A stretch of 38,967 nucleotides of DNA from an uncultured Corynebacterium sp. (lineage in GTDB: Bacteria; Actinomycetota; Actinomycetes; Mycobacteriales; Mycobacteriaceae). The notes beneath the pieces are model-generated. The model was given only the letters and a program-made list of their open reading frames with translations, was not told where the DNA came from and ran no database searches. The stretch is taken from contig NZ_CAMIAN010000019.1 in NCBI RefSeq assembly GCF_946221155.1, positions 1 to 38,967 on the forward strand. Reading direction: 5' to 3'. This document shows, piece after piece, positions 31,885-38,967 of the stretch (position 1 is its first letter; every line of letters starts with the position of its first letter). The position numbers were made by a program, and so were the translations under genes.

Positions 31885-33276
31885 ATGATGCTCGACCAGC
31901 CCGCACCACCGGATAGACCGCCACAAAATCAACCGCAGAGCCAGCCACACAACCAACCACAGAACCAGCCACAGGGGCCGTTCTGGAAAGTTACCGACCC
32001 CACCGACCCGATGAGCGCAGCGATCTGCGACATCAACCGCAACCACGCGCGCCTCGCCTTGGCGTGCACACCTCGCGACGACGAATGCATCACCGACGTG
32101 ACCACCCGCTTGAGTGTCCGGCTCGGCCTTCCGGAGTTCCGAGTGATCCAGCTCGTCGATGTAGGGGCCACCTTCCGCCGCTTCCCATCGCTAGTGGAGC
32201 TGGCGGAAACCGGGGCTTACTCTATCGAGCTGTGGCGGATCGTTGCCCATAGCCTTGTTGCTGTTAGCGACGCCCACATCTCCGCCGTAGAAGCCGATGT
32301 CTACACTGCACTTTCACCCACTCGGCCTAACCAGGCGATGCTTGGGCACCGCACGATCCGTCAACGCCTGAAGAAGATCGTCATGGATCACGAGCCCTTG
32401 GCCTGCCCAATCGATCCCGCCGAACTGACCTCGCCCGTGGGCGATGGCATGGATGGCGCAGCCGGTGCAGACGGCGAAAGTGGCGCAGACGGCACGGGTT
32501 CAGACGTAGAGGGCGTCAGCACCGAAGATATGGCAGTCCTGGGCGCCGCAACGCGGCTAGCTATCGACGATCGCCCGACCGACTACACCGAGTTCTACCT
32601 GACCCTTCCGAAGCTGGAAGCGCTGGAACTAATTCAGGCGCTCGACAGTGTGAGGAACAAACAGAATTGTTCCAGGGTTCGGGCGCTTCTGAGCCTGGTG
32701 CGGGGGAGTGCGACCGCGGAGGTGAACCTCAACCTGTACCGCCAGGTGGATGCTCCGGAGGCGCAGATTTGGGCGGCCGGTACCTGGCTGACCCCGCTGG
32801 CCACGAAGGAGTGGATGGAGCGGGTAACCCACCTGCAGGCTCCGGGGAAGGCAGCTACCGCCGGCTATACCCCGACGCCCCTCATCCGCGCGAGCGTAGA
32901 AGGAAGGGACGGGACCTGCCGCTTCCCGGGCTGCGACACTCCAGCGCACAAATGCCAGCTGGACCACGTTAAACGCTTCGTGCATGGCAGCTCTGGCAAC
33001 ACCCCGAACGGAGGGCCGACCGACACCTCAAACCTCCACTGTCTTTGTGCCAAACACCACAATGCGAAAACGACGGGAGCCTGGGACGTGACCATCAACC
33101 CGGAAGGGGAAGAAACCTGGACAAGCTTCGGAGACGGCCATACTGTGATCACCACGCCGAACGGCCCGCTAGGAAGAATCACCTTCCGGCACCGAGCAGT
33201 GAAGCGGGCGCGGAAGGTGGTGGAGCACAACCAAAGGAAGCAGAAGCGCAACCAGGAGGACGAGCCGCCGTTCTAG
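31885..33276 (+). CDS. DUF222 / HNH endonuclease family protein (13E12-type)
   Basis: This protein of about 463 residues has an N-terminal Pro/Gln-rich stretch, an alpha-helical DUF222 region (residues about 45-330) and a C-terminal HNH nuclease domain. In the latter, CRFPGCDTPAHKCQLDH, then N, then LHCLCAKHHNAKT give the C-x2-C zinc pairs and the catalytic DH...N...H set (about 344-390). An Ala/Gly/Asp-rich linker (AAGADGESGADGTG) splits DUF222. Such genes are multicopy in mycolic-acid actinobacteria and are thought to be mobile-element-like, with unknown targets. The start is uncertain: ATG 31885 or 31888 follows AAGGGG, while the frame is open to ATG 31735. It lies inside what is normally the dnaK-dnaJ operon. 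Confidence 0.87.
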   Translation: MMLDQPAPPDRPPQNQPQSQPHNQPQNQPQGPFWKVTDPTDPMSAAICDINRNHARLALACTPRDDECITDVTTRLSVRLGLPEFRVIQLVDVGATFRRFPSLVELAETGAYSIELWRIVAHSLVAVSDAHISAVEADVYTALSPTRPNQAMLGHRTIRQRLKKIVMDHEPLACPIDPAELTSPVGDGMDGAAGADGESGADGTGSDVEGVSTEDMAVLGAATRLAIDDRPTDYTEFYLTLPKLEALELIQALDSVRNKQNCSRVRALLSLVRGSATAEVNLNLYRQVDAPEAQIWAAGTWLTPLATKEWMERVTHLQAPGKAATAGYTPTPLIRASVEGRDGTCRFPGCDTPAHKCQLDHVKRFVHGSSGNTPNGGPTDTSNLHCLCAKHHNAKTTGAWDVTINPEGEETWTSFGDGHTVITTPNGPLGRITFRHRAVKRARKVVEHNQRKQKRNQEDEPPF

Positions 33277-33314
33277 CGCTTGCCTTGGGGGCCCAACCCT
33301 AGCGCTTGCCTTGG
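33273..33314. repeat. 16-bp direct repeat at the HNH gene / unknown gene junction
   Basis: CTAGCGCTTGCCTTGG occurs at 33273-33288 and again at 33299-33314, a 26-bp period. The first copy spans the HNH stop codon; the second encodes the last codons and stop of the opposing gene. Confidence 0.85.
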
Positions 33315-34489
33315 TTGATCCTTTCCATGAGGTACGCCGGGGGCTGAATGTCGATCTCCGCCCTGCCGTCACCCTTCGACTTGATGTCGGTGAAGGTGGT
33401 GATTTCAGCCATGTGCGAAAACATCAGCCGGGGACTCAGTGCGCCCGCCTGTCGCGAGAATTCCTGGGCGGTCACAGCTGCCATCATCTTGATGGACCCC
33501 AGCATGTCGATGCCTTCGCCCATCTCCCGAACCAGGGTGATGTGGCGATGCGGTGTGGAAAAAATCAGCCCCTCGCTGGGGTCGATCTGCGGCAAGTAGC
33601 GCTCGAGGATCTCGTTCATGAGCAGCGGCACTGACCCCGCGTAAAAAGAGTTGCTTTCGATCGCCCAGAAGCGCTCGTTGGGGCGGTCTTCGCTTGCCCG
33701 AACGGGCTGTGCCTTCAGGTCGGAATCGATCAGTTCCTGCCACAGGTTGCGGTAGCCAATCCGGAACAAGTCCTCAACCGGGCCGCGATTCTCCAGCGAA
33801 CCCGGACTCAGAGACACGACGGAGTTCGGTGTATCCAGAACCAGGTTGACGCACAAGTCGTCCGAAAAGGGGCGTATCGGCGAATCGGGGTTGTATTCAA
33901 GCGCATCCACCCGCGACCCCTCCGGTAGGAGATCGATCGCCATCAGGCGCGTCCGCAAGTGGGAGTAGAACTCCGCATCTGGAAGCGAGAGCAACTGTCG
34001 TTCCGATGCGGCAGCCGGCCCGACCAGACTGTTGACGAATTGGTCCACCAGCACGGGCATGTCCCGACCGAAATCCTCGGCATTGGCGCACTGCTTTGTA
34101 AGGTTTTCGAGCCCTAGGATCGAGCCTTCGCCATAGTCTGGCGCGGGGAGCTGCCCGCCGTAGGGGCCGGGCGTGGGGCCCGGGTAGCTCAGAGGCTTCT
34201 CGATTTGCTCGGGTTTGCTGTAGTACACCACCTCGGGTGTGGGTGTCGCGCCGTAGCCCAACCTGTTAAGCGCTTGCACGATCTGCCGGATCAGTGCCGT
34301 GGATTGGTGCAGGTCCAGGCGGGGTAGCGGCACTGGTGGGTCCTGCGGGCCGGGCTCTGTTAACGGCGCGCTGGAGCCTCCTGGCGAATCGGTCGCAGGC
34401 GAGGAGTGCGCCGGGGCGTACGAGGTATTGTGCGAGGAGTCTTGCGAGCTGAAGAGCCGACTAAACCAGTTGCGCTTCTTAGGTGCCAT
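33299..34489 (-). CDS. Cytosolic protein of unknown function, possibly DUF1444-like
   Basis: This 396-residue protein has no TM or signal peptide. A Ser/Pro-rich basic N-terminus (about 65 residues) precedes a helical segment (ALIRQIVQALNRLGYGA), a Pro/Tyr-rich loop and a folded C-terminal half. In that half, DDLCVNLVLDTPNSVVSL, FRIGYRNLWQELI, SNSFYAGSVPLLMNEIL and IFSTPHRHITLVREMGEG resemble the element order of DUF1444/YtpQ-like proteins. That likeness is by eye only. The ATG at 34489 has a GGTGGGG stretch upstream. It opposes the HNH gene and is divergent from dnaJ, so it forms half of the insert in the chaperone locus. Confidence 0.72.
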   Translation of the reverse strand: MAPKKRNWFSRLFSSQDSSHNTSYAPAHSSPATDSPGGSSAPLTEPGPQDPPVPLPRLDLHQSTALIRQIVQALNRLGYGATPTPEVVYYSKPEQIEKPLSYPGPTPGPYGGQLPAPDYGEGSILGLENLTKQCANAEDFGRDMPVLVDQFVNSLVGPAAASERQLLSLPDAEFYSHLRTRLMAIDLLPEGSRVDALEYNPDSPIRPFSDDLCVNLVLDTPNSVVSLSPGSLENRGPVEDLFRIGYRNLWQELIDSDLKAQPVRASEDRPNERFWAIESNSFYAGSVPLLMNEILERYLPQIDPSEGLIFSTPHRHITLVREMGEGIDMLGSIKMMAAVTAQEFSRQAGALSPRLMFSHMAEITTFTDIKSKGDGRAEIDIQPPAYLMERINQGKR

Positions 34490-34563
34490 GTCCCCACCCT
34501 AGCTAGTTTCTGGCTGGCAAGTCTGCGGCCATGCAAGTGGTAAGGCCCGAGGTGATGTGGGGA

Positions 34564-34589
34564 GGGAATAAATACGTAGGGGCGTCGTT
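34564..34589 (+). promoter_or_regulatory. SigH-type promoter of dnaJ-hspR
   Basis: GGGAATA (34564-34570) and CGTT (34586-34589) match the SigH pattern, with 16 bases between GGAATA and GTT. Transcription would begin near 34597, upstream of the HAIR-like site and dnaJ at 34720. Confidence 0.6.
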
Positions 34590-34609
34590 AAGAAGATTAG
34601 ATAACAAAA

Positions 34610-34630
34610 GTTCAGCGCGGTAGACTCAAG
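34610..34630 (+). promoter_or_regulatory. HAIR-like HspR operator upstream of dnaJ
   Basis: GTTCAGC-N7-ACTCAAG has a perfect right half-site and 4 of 7 matches in the left half of the HAIR consensus, with the correct 7-base spacer. It lies just downstream of the SigH-type promoter. Confidence 0.55.
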
Positions 34631-34719
34631 GTTGAGGATTGATGCCCCGCGCGAACAGCGCAGTAGCGCAGCGCACAAACCAGCGCAACAGACACAGCGC
34701 AGCAAGGAAGGAGCGACAC

Positions 34720-35892
34720 ATGGCGCACAGTGAATGGGCCGAGAAGGATTATTACAAAGACCTCGGCGTGTCCTCCACCGCATCGGCAGAGGAGATCAAG
34801 AAAGCTTATCGCAAGATCGCCCGCGAGAATCACCCGGATGCGAACCCGGGCGACACGGCGGCAGAGGAGCGGTTCAAGAAGGCTTCCGAAGCATACAGCG
34901 TGGTAGGAGACAAGGAAAAGCGCGCGGAGTACGACGAGCTAAAGCGGATGCTCGCCAGCGGGGCTTACTCGGGCTTCGGTGGTTCGGGCTTTAATGTCTC
35001 TGATCTTTTTGGGAATGACGCCACCAGTGGCGGATTCGGTGATGTCTTCAGCGGACTCTTCGGCGACGATCCGACCGCTGGCGCCTCCCGCAGCCGCTTC
35101 GGTGGGCGAGGCGGCCGGAGCGGACGCCGCGCCCAGCGCAGCCGCGGGGCGGACGTGGAGACGGAGCTGACTCTCGAATTCCGTGAAGCTACCAAGGGTG
35201 TGACCGTACCGATCCGCCTGACCAAGCCCGAGCCATGCGAAAACTGCCACGGCTCCGGCGCTAAGGCGGGCACCTCACCGCAGAACTGCGCCACCTGTAG
35301 CGGCAGTGGCATGGTCAGCGAGAACAGGGGATCCTTCGGGTTCTCCCGCCCGTGCGCGGATTGTTCCGGCACAGGCTCGGTGATTAAAGACAAGTGTCCG
35401 GACTGCTCCGGAACGGGGCGCACGACCCAGTCCCGCACGATCACCGTGCGCGTGCCCGCGGGTGTGGTCGACGGACAGAAGGTGCGCCTGGCTGGGCAGG
35501 GCTCGGCGGGGCAGCGCGGCAAGCCGGCGGGTGACCTCTTTGTGACGGTGCATGTAAAGCCCGACAAGGTGTTCAGCCGCGACGGCGACGATCTGAAGCT
35601 GACCGTGCCGGTGAGCTACCCCGAGCTGGTGCTCGGCGGCGCGGTGACGGTGCCGACTCTGGCCTCCAAGGTGCGGGTGCGCATTCCTGCGGGCACGCAG
35701 GACGGCACAACGCTGCGTGTGCGCGGCCACGGTGTGAACAAGCGCAACGGCGCTAGCGGAGACCTGCTGGTGACCGTGAAGGTGGCCGTGCCGAAGAACC
35801 TGGACGAGGGTGCGATGAGCGCGTTGCGCAAGTACTCGGAAGAGGAAAAGCGCTCCGGATTTGACCCCCGCGAAGGTTGGGAGGGCAACTGA
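34720..35892 (+). CDS. dnaJ: Chaperone DnaJ (type I Hsp40)
   Basis: This 390-residue co-chaperone stimulates DnaK ATPase and delivers substrates. The J domain (KDYYKDLGVSSTASAEEIKKAYRK) has the HPD tripeptide in ENHPDANPG. A Gly/Phe region follows (SGFGGSGFNVSDLF). Four CxxCxGxG zinc repeats are present (CENCHGSG, CATCSGSG, CADCSGTG, CPDCSGTG), then the C-terminal substrate domains. The ATG at 34720 has AAGGAG upstream and is where the family N-terminus begins; the frame opening at 34639 is not used. The TGA overlaps the hspR ATG by one base. Confidence 0.96.
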   Translation: MAHSEWAEKDYYKDLGVSSTASAEEIKKAYRKIARENHPDANPGDTAAEERFKKASEAYSVVGDKEKRAEYDELKRMLASGAYSGFGGSGFNVSDLFGNDATSGGFGDVFSGLFGDDPTAGASRSRFGGRGGRSGRRAQRSRGADVETELTLEFREATKGVTVPIRLTKPEPCENCHGSGAKAGTSPQNCATCSGSGMVSENRGSFGFSRPCADCSGTGSVIKDKCPDCSGTGRTTQSRTITVRVPAGVVDGQKVRLAGQGSAGQRGKPAGDLFVTVHVKPDKVFSRDGDDLKLTVPVSYPELVLGGAVTVPTLASKVRVRIPAGTQDGTTLRVRGHGVNKRNGASGDLLVTVKVAVPKNLDEGAMSALRKYSEEEKRSGFDPREGWEGN

Positions 35893-36308
35893 TGAGCAAG
35901 GGCAAGAACGGCGGCGAGCGCGAGGTGTTCGTGATCTCCGTCGCCGCGCGAATCACTGGAATGCACGCTCAGACGCTGCGCACGTATGACCGGATGGGTT
36001 TGGTGACGCCCCAACGCACCAGTGGCGGCGGCCGTCGCTACTCGCGCGAGGATATTGAGCAGCTGCAGGAGATCCAGCGCCTCTCCCACGAGGAGGGCGT
36101 GAACCTGGCAGGCATTAAGACGATCATCGCCCAGCAGAACCGGCTGGACGAACTGGAAGAGGAAAACGCGGCGCTGCGCCGCCGCCTGGCGGAGATGCAA
36201 GCCCGAGTGGAGCGGGGCGAGGGCGCGGGAGGGCGCTCGCGTGGCGAGATTGTGCACGTCCCGCGCTCTACCTCTGTGGTCCTGTGGGACCGGCAGAAGC
36301 GGCGGTAG
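35892..36308 (+). CDS. hspR: HspR, MerR-family heat-shock repressor
   Basis: This 138-residue DNA-binding repressor of chaperone genes acts at HAIR sites and commonly uses DnaK as co-repressor. The MerR helix-turn-helix and wing are VFVISVAARITGMHAQTLRTYDRMGL and TSGGGRRYSREDIEQLQEIQ. A coiled coil follows (NRLDELEEENAALRRRLAEMQARVE) before a basic tail. The ATG at 35892 overlaps the dnaJ TGA, with GGGAGGG upstream. It is co-transcribed with dnaJ, and HAIR-like sites precede both dnaK and dnaJ, so it should control both halves of the split locus and itself. Confidence 0.94.
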   Translation: MSKGKNGGEREVFVISVAARITGMHAQTLRTYDRMGLVTPQRTSGGGRRYSREDIEQLQEIQRLSHEEGVNLAGIKTIIAQQNRLDELEEENAALRRRLAEMQARVERGEGAGGRSRGEIVHVPRSTSVVLWDRQKRR

Positions 36309-36333
36309 CTTGCGTCTAGCTACAGCGGCGGTA
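36298..36333. repeat. 10-bp direct repeat at the hspR 3' end, period 26
   Basis: AGCGGCGGTA occurs at 36298-36307, spanning the end of hspR, and again at 36324-36333 just before the opposing transporter gene stop. Extended with one mismatch it reads AGCGGCGGTARCT. The 26-bp period equals that of the repeat at 33273. Confidence 0.6.
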
Positions 36334-36334
36334 A

Positions 36335-37912
36335 CTAGAGACTTACCTGCCCGGTGACGATCAGGTACAAGGCGCCGATAGCGGAGGCCACGACGACGGC
36401 GCTGATGATCCACTCGAAGGTGTTGAATACGCGCCCGCCCGCCTTGATTCGGGTGACGACATAAACCACCAGGCCGGGCACGATGAGTAGCGTGCCAAGC
36501 AGGACGAACTGCAGCTCGGCGGCGTATAGCAACCATAGGGAGTAGCCGAAAGCCACGGCACTGATGAGCAGGTGTCCGCGGTTGGTCCTCTTGCTGACCT
36601 CCGGGCCGGAGATGTCGAACTTCGAGCCCGCGTCCGGGTGCTTGAACCCATGGCCGCGAGTGGCCAGGAACAGCAGGTACAGGCTGGAGAACACGTAAGG
36701 CACCAAGTACAGGGACGTAGCCAGCTGCACCATCGTGGTGTAGGTGGATTCGTTCAGGTAGAAGACGATGATGAACGCCTGGATGACCACGGCGGACAGG
36801 AACTGCGAGACGTACGGGGCGCCCATGTCGTTGGTGCGTCCCACGGCCTTCGGCAGCAGCCCGTCCTGGGCCATCAACGTGATCGGCTCGGCACACAGCA
36901 TCTGCCAGGAGACGTAGGCGCCCAGCACGGAGATGCACAGGCCGACGGAGATCAGGCCAGCGCCCCACGGGCCGACGACGTGCTCCAGAACGGTGCCCAT
37001 GGAGTTATCGCCCATTGCGGCGAGTTCCTCGCGGGAGACCACGCCGAAGGACAGGAAGCTCACGGCGGTCAGCAGGAAGAACACGGAGACGAATCCCAGG
37101 AAGGTAGCTAGGGAGACGTCCTTGCGGTGGCGTGCGCGCTTCGAGTAGGTGGAGGCGCCCTCCACGCCGATGAAGGCCCACACGGTGAACAGCATCATGC
37201 CCTTGACCTGGTCGCCGAGGGAAAGTGCTTGATCCTGGTTCTCGCCGAAGGTGGCGGCGCGGCCCCAGAAGTCAGAGGTGAAGACGTCCGTGTTGAAGCC
37301 GACGAAGGCCACGAGCACTAGGAACGCCAGGATCGGCAGGATTTTCGCCACTGTGGTGATGACGTTCATGATCGCCGCTTGGCGCACGCCGCGGGAAAGC
37401 ACCAGGAAGATTCCCCAGGTAAGCGCCGATACGCAGATCGACTGCACCAGTGGATGGTCACTGCCGAAAATGGGGAAGAAGAAGCTCAGGGAGCCGAAGA
37501 ACAGCGTCGCGTAGCCAACCTGGGCGATGATGGTTCCCAGCCAGTAGCCCCACGCGGAGGCGAAACCGACGAAGTCACCCAGGCCGGCGCGCACGTAGGA
37601 GTACACGCCGGAATCCAGATGCGGCTTGCGCAGTGCCAGGGCTTGGAAGACGTAGGCGATGCACAGCATGCCCACGCCGGTGATGCCCCAGCCAATCAGG
37701 GCGGCACCTGGCGAGGCGACAGATGCAATGTTTTGTGGCAGCGCGAAGATGCCGGCGCCGACGGTGGAGCCAATGATCAGGCTGACGAGCGTGCCCATGC
37801 GGACGGTGCGTGGGTCGTCCTTGACCAGCACTTCGGCGGTGGAGACCTGCGGGTGGTAGCCCTCGGCAGCATCCTGAGTAGATGGGGTATCCCCATTATT
37901 AGAGATATTCAC
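36335..37912 (-). CDS. APC superfamily amino-acid transporter (basic amino acid/polyamine antiporter type)
   Basis: This 525-residue inner-membrane transporter has about 13 TM segments. The APC signature is near the first TM: LVSLIIGSTVGAGIFALPQNIA. Later it has GYWLGTIIAQVGYATLFFGS and FVGVEGA-like FIGVEGASTYSKRAR. It most resembles arginine/ornithine or lysine exchangers of the APA family (ArcD/LysI type); the substrate cannot be fixed from sequence. I chose GTG 37912 because TACGGT lies exactly 7 bases upstream; the longer frame to 37984 has no family character. It converges on hspR with 26 bp between stops. Confidence 0.87.
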   Translation of the reverse strand: MNISNNGDTPSTQDAAEGYHPQVSTAEVLVKDDPRTVRMGTLVSLIIGSTVGAGIFALPQNIASVASPGAALIGWGITGVGMLCIAYVFQALALRKPHLDSGVYSYVRAGLGDFVGFASAWGYWLGTIIAQVGYATLFFGSLSFFFPIFGSDHPLVQSICVSALTWGIFLVLSRGVRQAAIMNVITTVAKILPILAFLVLVAFVGFNTDVFTSDFWGRAATFGENQDQALSLGDQVKGMMLFTVWAFIGVEGASTYSKRARHRKDVSLATFLGFVSVFFLLTAVSFLSFGVVSREELAAMGDNSMGTVLEHVVGPWGAGLISVGLCISVLGAYVSWQMLCAEPITLMAQDGLLPKAVGRTNDMGAPYVSQFLSAVVIQAFIIVFYLNESTYTTMVQLATSLYLVPYVFSSLYLLFLATRGHGFKHPDAGSKFDISGPEVSKRTNRGHLLISAVAFGYSLWLLYAAELQFVLLGTLLIVPGLVVYVVTRIKAGGRVFNTFEWIISAVVVASAIGALYLIVTGQVSL

Positions 37913-37919
37913 GGTTAGT

Positions 37920-37949
37920 ACCGTACAACGCGCTTGTTGGTTAGGCCAA
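37920..37949 (-). promoter_or_regulatory. Leaderless-type promoter of the APC transporter gene
   Basis: On the minus strand TTGGCC (37944-37949) and TACGGT (37920-37925) are separated by 18 bases. TACGGT is followed by exactly 7 bases and the GTG at 37912, with no Shine-Dalgarno. Confidence 0.5.
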
Positions 37950-38967
37950 CCTGCTGTCCTCACTCGTGCTCGGCTGCCAGCCAAGTGCAGGCGCCACGTG
38001 TGTGGCGAAATTCTTCAGCAGGCGAACATTGGCCTCTACGCCCAGCTGATTCGGGATAGTGAGCATCAGTGTGTCGGCCTCGGCCACGGCGGCGTCACTA
38101 AGAAGATCCTCGACGAGCTTGTCGGGTTCACCAATATAGGTTCGGCCGAAGGTGGAGCGGTAGCCGTCGATCACGCCGAAGTGGTCGCGGCTCATGTCGT
38201 GGGTGCCGACGGTCGCTTGGTCCTCGGCGTTGGTGATGGGGAAGATGCTGCGGGAGACGGACGTGCGTGGGGTTCAGCCGTGCCCGCTGCTGGCGAAGGA
38301 CTCCTTGAAGACTTGGAGCTGCTGTGCCTGTAGGTCGCCGAAGCTGTCGCCGTTGCTCTCGGTGAGGAGGGTGGAGCTCATGAGGTTGACGCCCACCTGC
38401 CCCGCCCACTTGGCCGTTTCGCGCGTGCCCGCACCCCACCAGACGCGGCGGTCCAGATTGGGGGAGTGCGGGAGTACGGGGATGGAGGCGCCGGGCTGGT
38501 ACATGTGCGGGTACTGCTTCTCTGCCGAGGCGGCAGTGGCTATGCCGACCCCGCGGATGGCGGCTAGATAACGCAGGAAGTGTTCGCGGGCGATGTCGGC
38601 GCCACGGGGGTCGGTGGAGCCGGTGTGGCCGAAGGCCTCCCAGCCGCGTTCGACAGCCTCGGGGGCTCCGCGGGAAACGCCGAGGGCGATGCGGCCGTCG
38701 GCGATGAGATCTAGCGCGGCGGACTCCTCGGCGAGGTGGAGGGGGTTTTCGTAGCGCATGTCGATCACACCGGTGCCTACTTCGATGTTCTTAGTGCGGG
38801 CAGCGATCGCGGATAGTAGGGGCATGGGTGCAGCCTGCTGGGGTGCGAAGTGGTGGACGCGGAAGTAGGCGCCGTTCACGCCCAAGCGGTCGGCTTCTAC
38901 CGCGAGTTCGATCGACTGGTGCAGCATGTCGCGGGCGCTGAGCATGTGCGGATGGGTGGGCTGGGGG
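37941..38967 (-). pseudogene. Luciferase-like (LLM) flavin monooxygenase broken by an in-frame TGA; N-terminus outside window
   Basis: The two readable parts share one frame. The upstream part (38277 to the edge) has SIELAVEADRLGVNGAYFRVHHF, RTKNIEVGTGVIDMRYENPL and LGVSRGAPEAVERGWEAFG, typical of bacterial luciferase-like F420/FMN oxidoreductases. The downstream part (37941-38273) carries SVSRSIFPITNAEDQ, then YIGEPDKLVEDL and TLMLTIPNQLGVEANVRLL. A single TGA at 38274-38276 separates them, with conserved sequence on both sides and no frame shift, so a nonsense mutation (for example CGA or TGG to TGA) or a sequencing error is likely. The first residues lie beyond the right edge. Confidence 0.82.

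Overview
The window looks like a chromosomal segment of a high-GC, mycolic-acid-containing actinobacterium, most likely a Corynebacterium of the lipid-requiring C. jeikeium type. The basis is: arabinan and mycolate-transport genes arranged like the Mycobacterium tuberculosis Rv0224c-Rv0237 block; a dcd-udgA pair and an alanine aminotransferase-etfD pair; HspR/HAIR control of dnaK; TAnnnT -10 boxes placed 5-10 bases before start codons; and beta-oxidation genes that C. glutamicum lacks. The species is an inference. I found no rRNA, tRNA, CRISPR array or intact insertion sequence.

Layout. 1-3486: a fadA-fadB beta-oxidation operon on the minus strand, with fadB cut by the window edge and three spaced 9-base repeats upstream. 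3675-15984: a cell-envelope block with an MtrP-like methyltransferase, a GT4 glycosyltransferase, a multi-TM protein (Rv0226c-like), a DUF3068 membrane protein (Rv0227c-like), a TmaT-like acyltransferase, AftD, a DUF2613 small protein, a universal stress protein and an LpqI/NagZ-like GH3 lipoprotein. 16026-17786: a VanW-domain membrane protein with a strong terminator. 18157-18897: two tandem small secreted paralogues of unknown function. 19391-21344: udgA and dcd, reading right. 21379-27760: on the minus strand, an alanine aminotransferase, an unknown single-TM low-complexity protein and EtfD, the ETF:menaquinone oxidoreductase, which here carries a tail of about 470 Ala/Pro-rich residues built by tandem duplication. 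27913-28866: an alpha/beta hydrolase divergent from dnaK. 29090-36308: the dnaK-grpE-(insert)-dnaJ-hspR heat-shock locus. The insert is a DUF222/HNH endonuclease plus an oppositely oriented unknown gene. 36335-37912: an APC amino-acid transporter. 37941 to the right edge: a luciferase-like monooxygenase interrupted by an in-frame TGA.

How the genes fit together. FadA/FadB and EtfD belong to one physiology: acyl-CoA dehydrogenase electrons pass through ETF and EtfD to menaquinone, and FadB/FadA finish the cycle. The 3.7-16 kb block builds and exports the mycolate-arabinogalactan envelope. The heat-shock locus is split. grpE has its own terminator, and dnaJ-hspR has its own SigH-like promoter and HAIR-like operator, so the two halves can still respond together.

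The most unusual signals are the split chaperone operon, the recently duplicated EtfD tail with its repeated GGPIKL motif, a perfect 20-bp inverted repeat enclosing 75 bp at 23715-23829, the 172-bp convergent overlap of the tmaT-like gene and aftD, a run of leaderless-type promoters, and a recurrent GGCGTCACYAA word.
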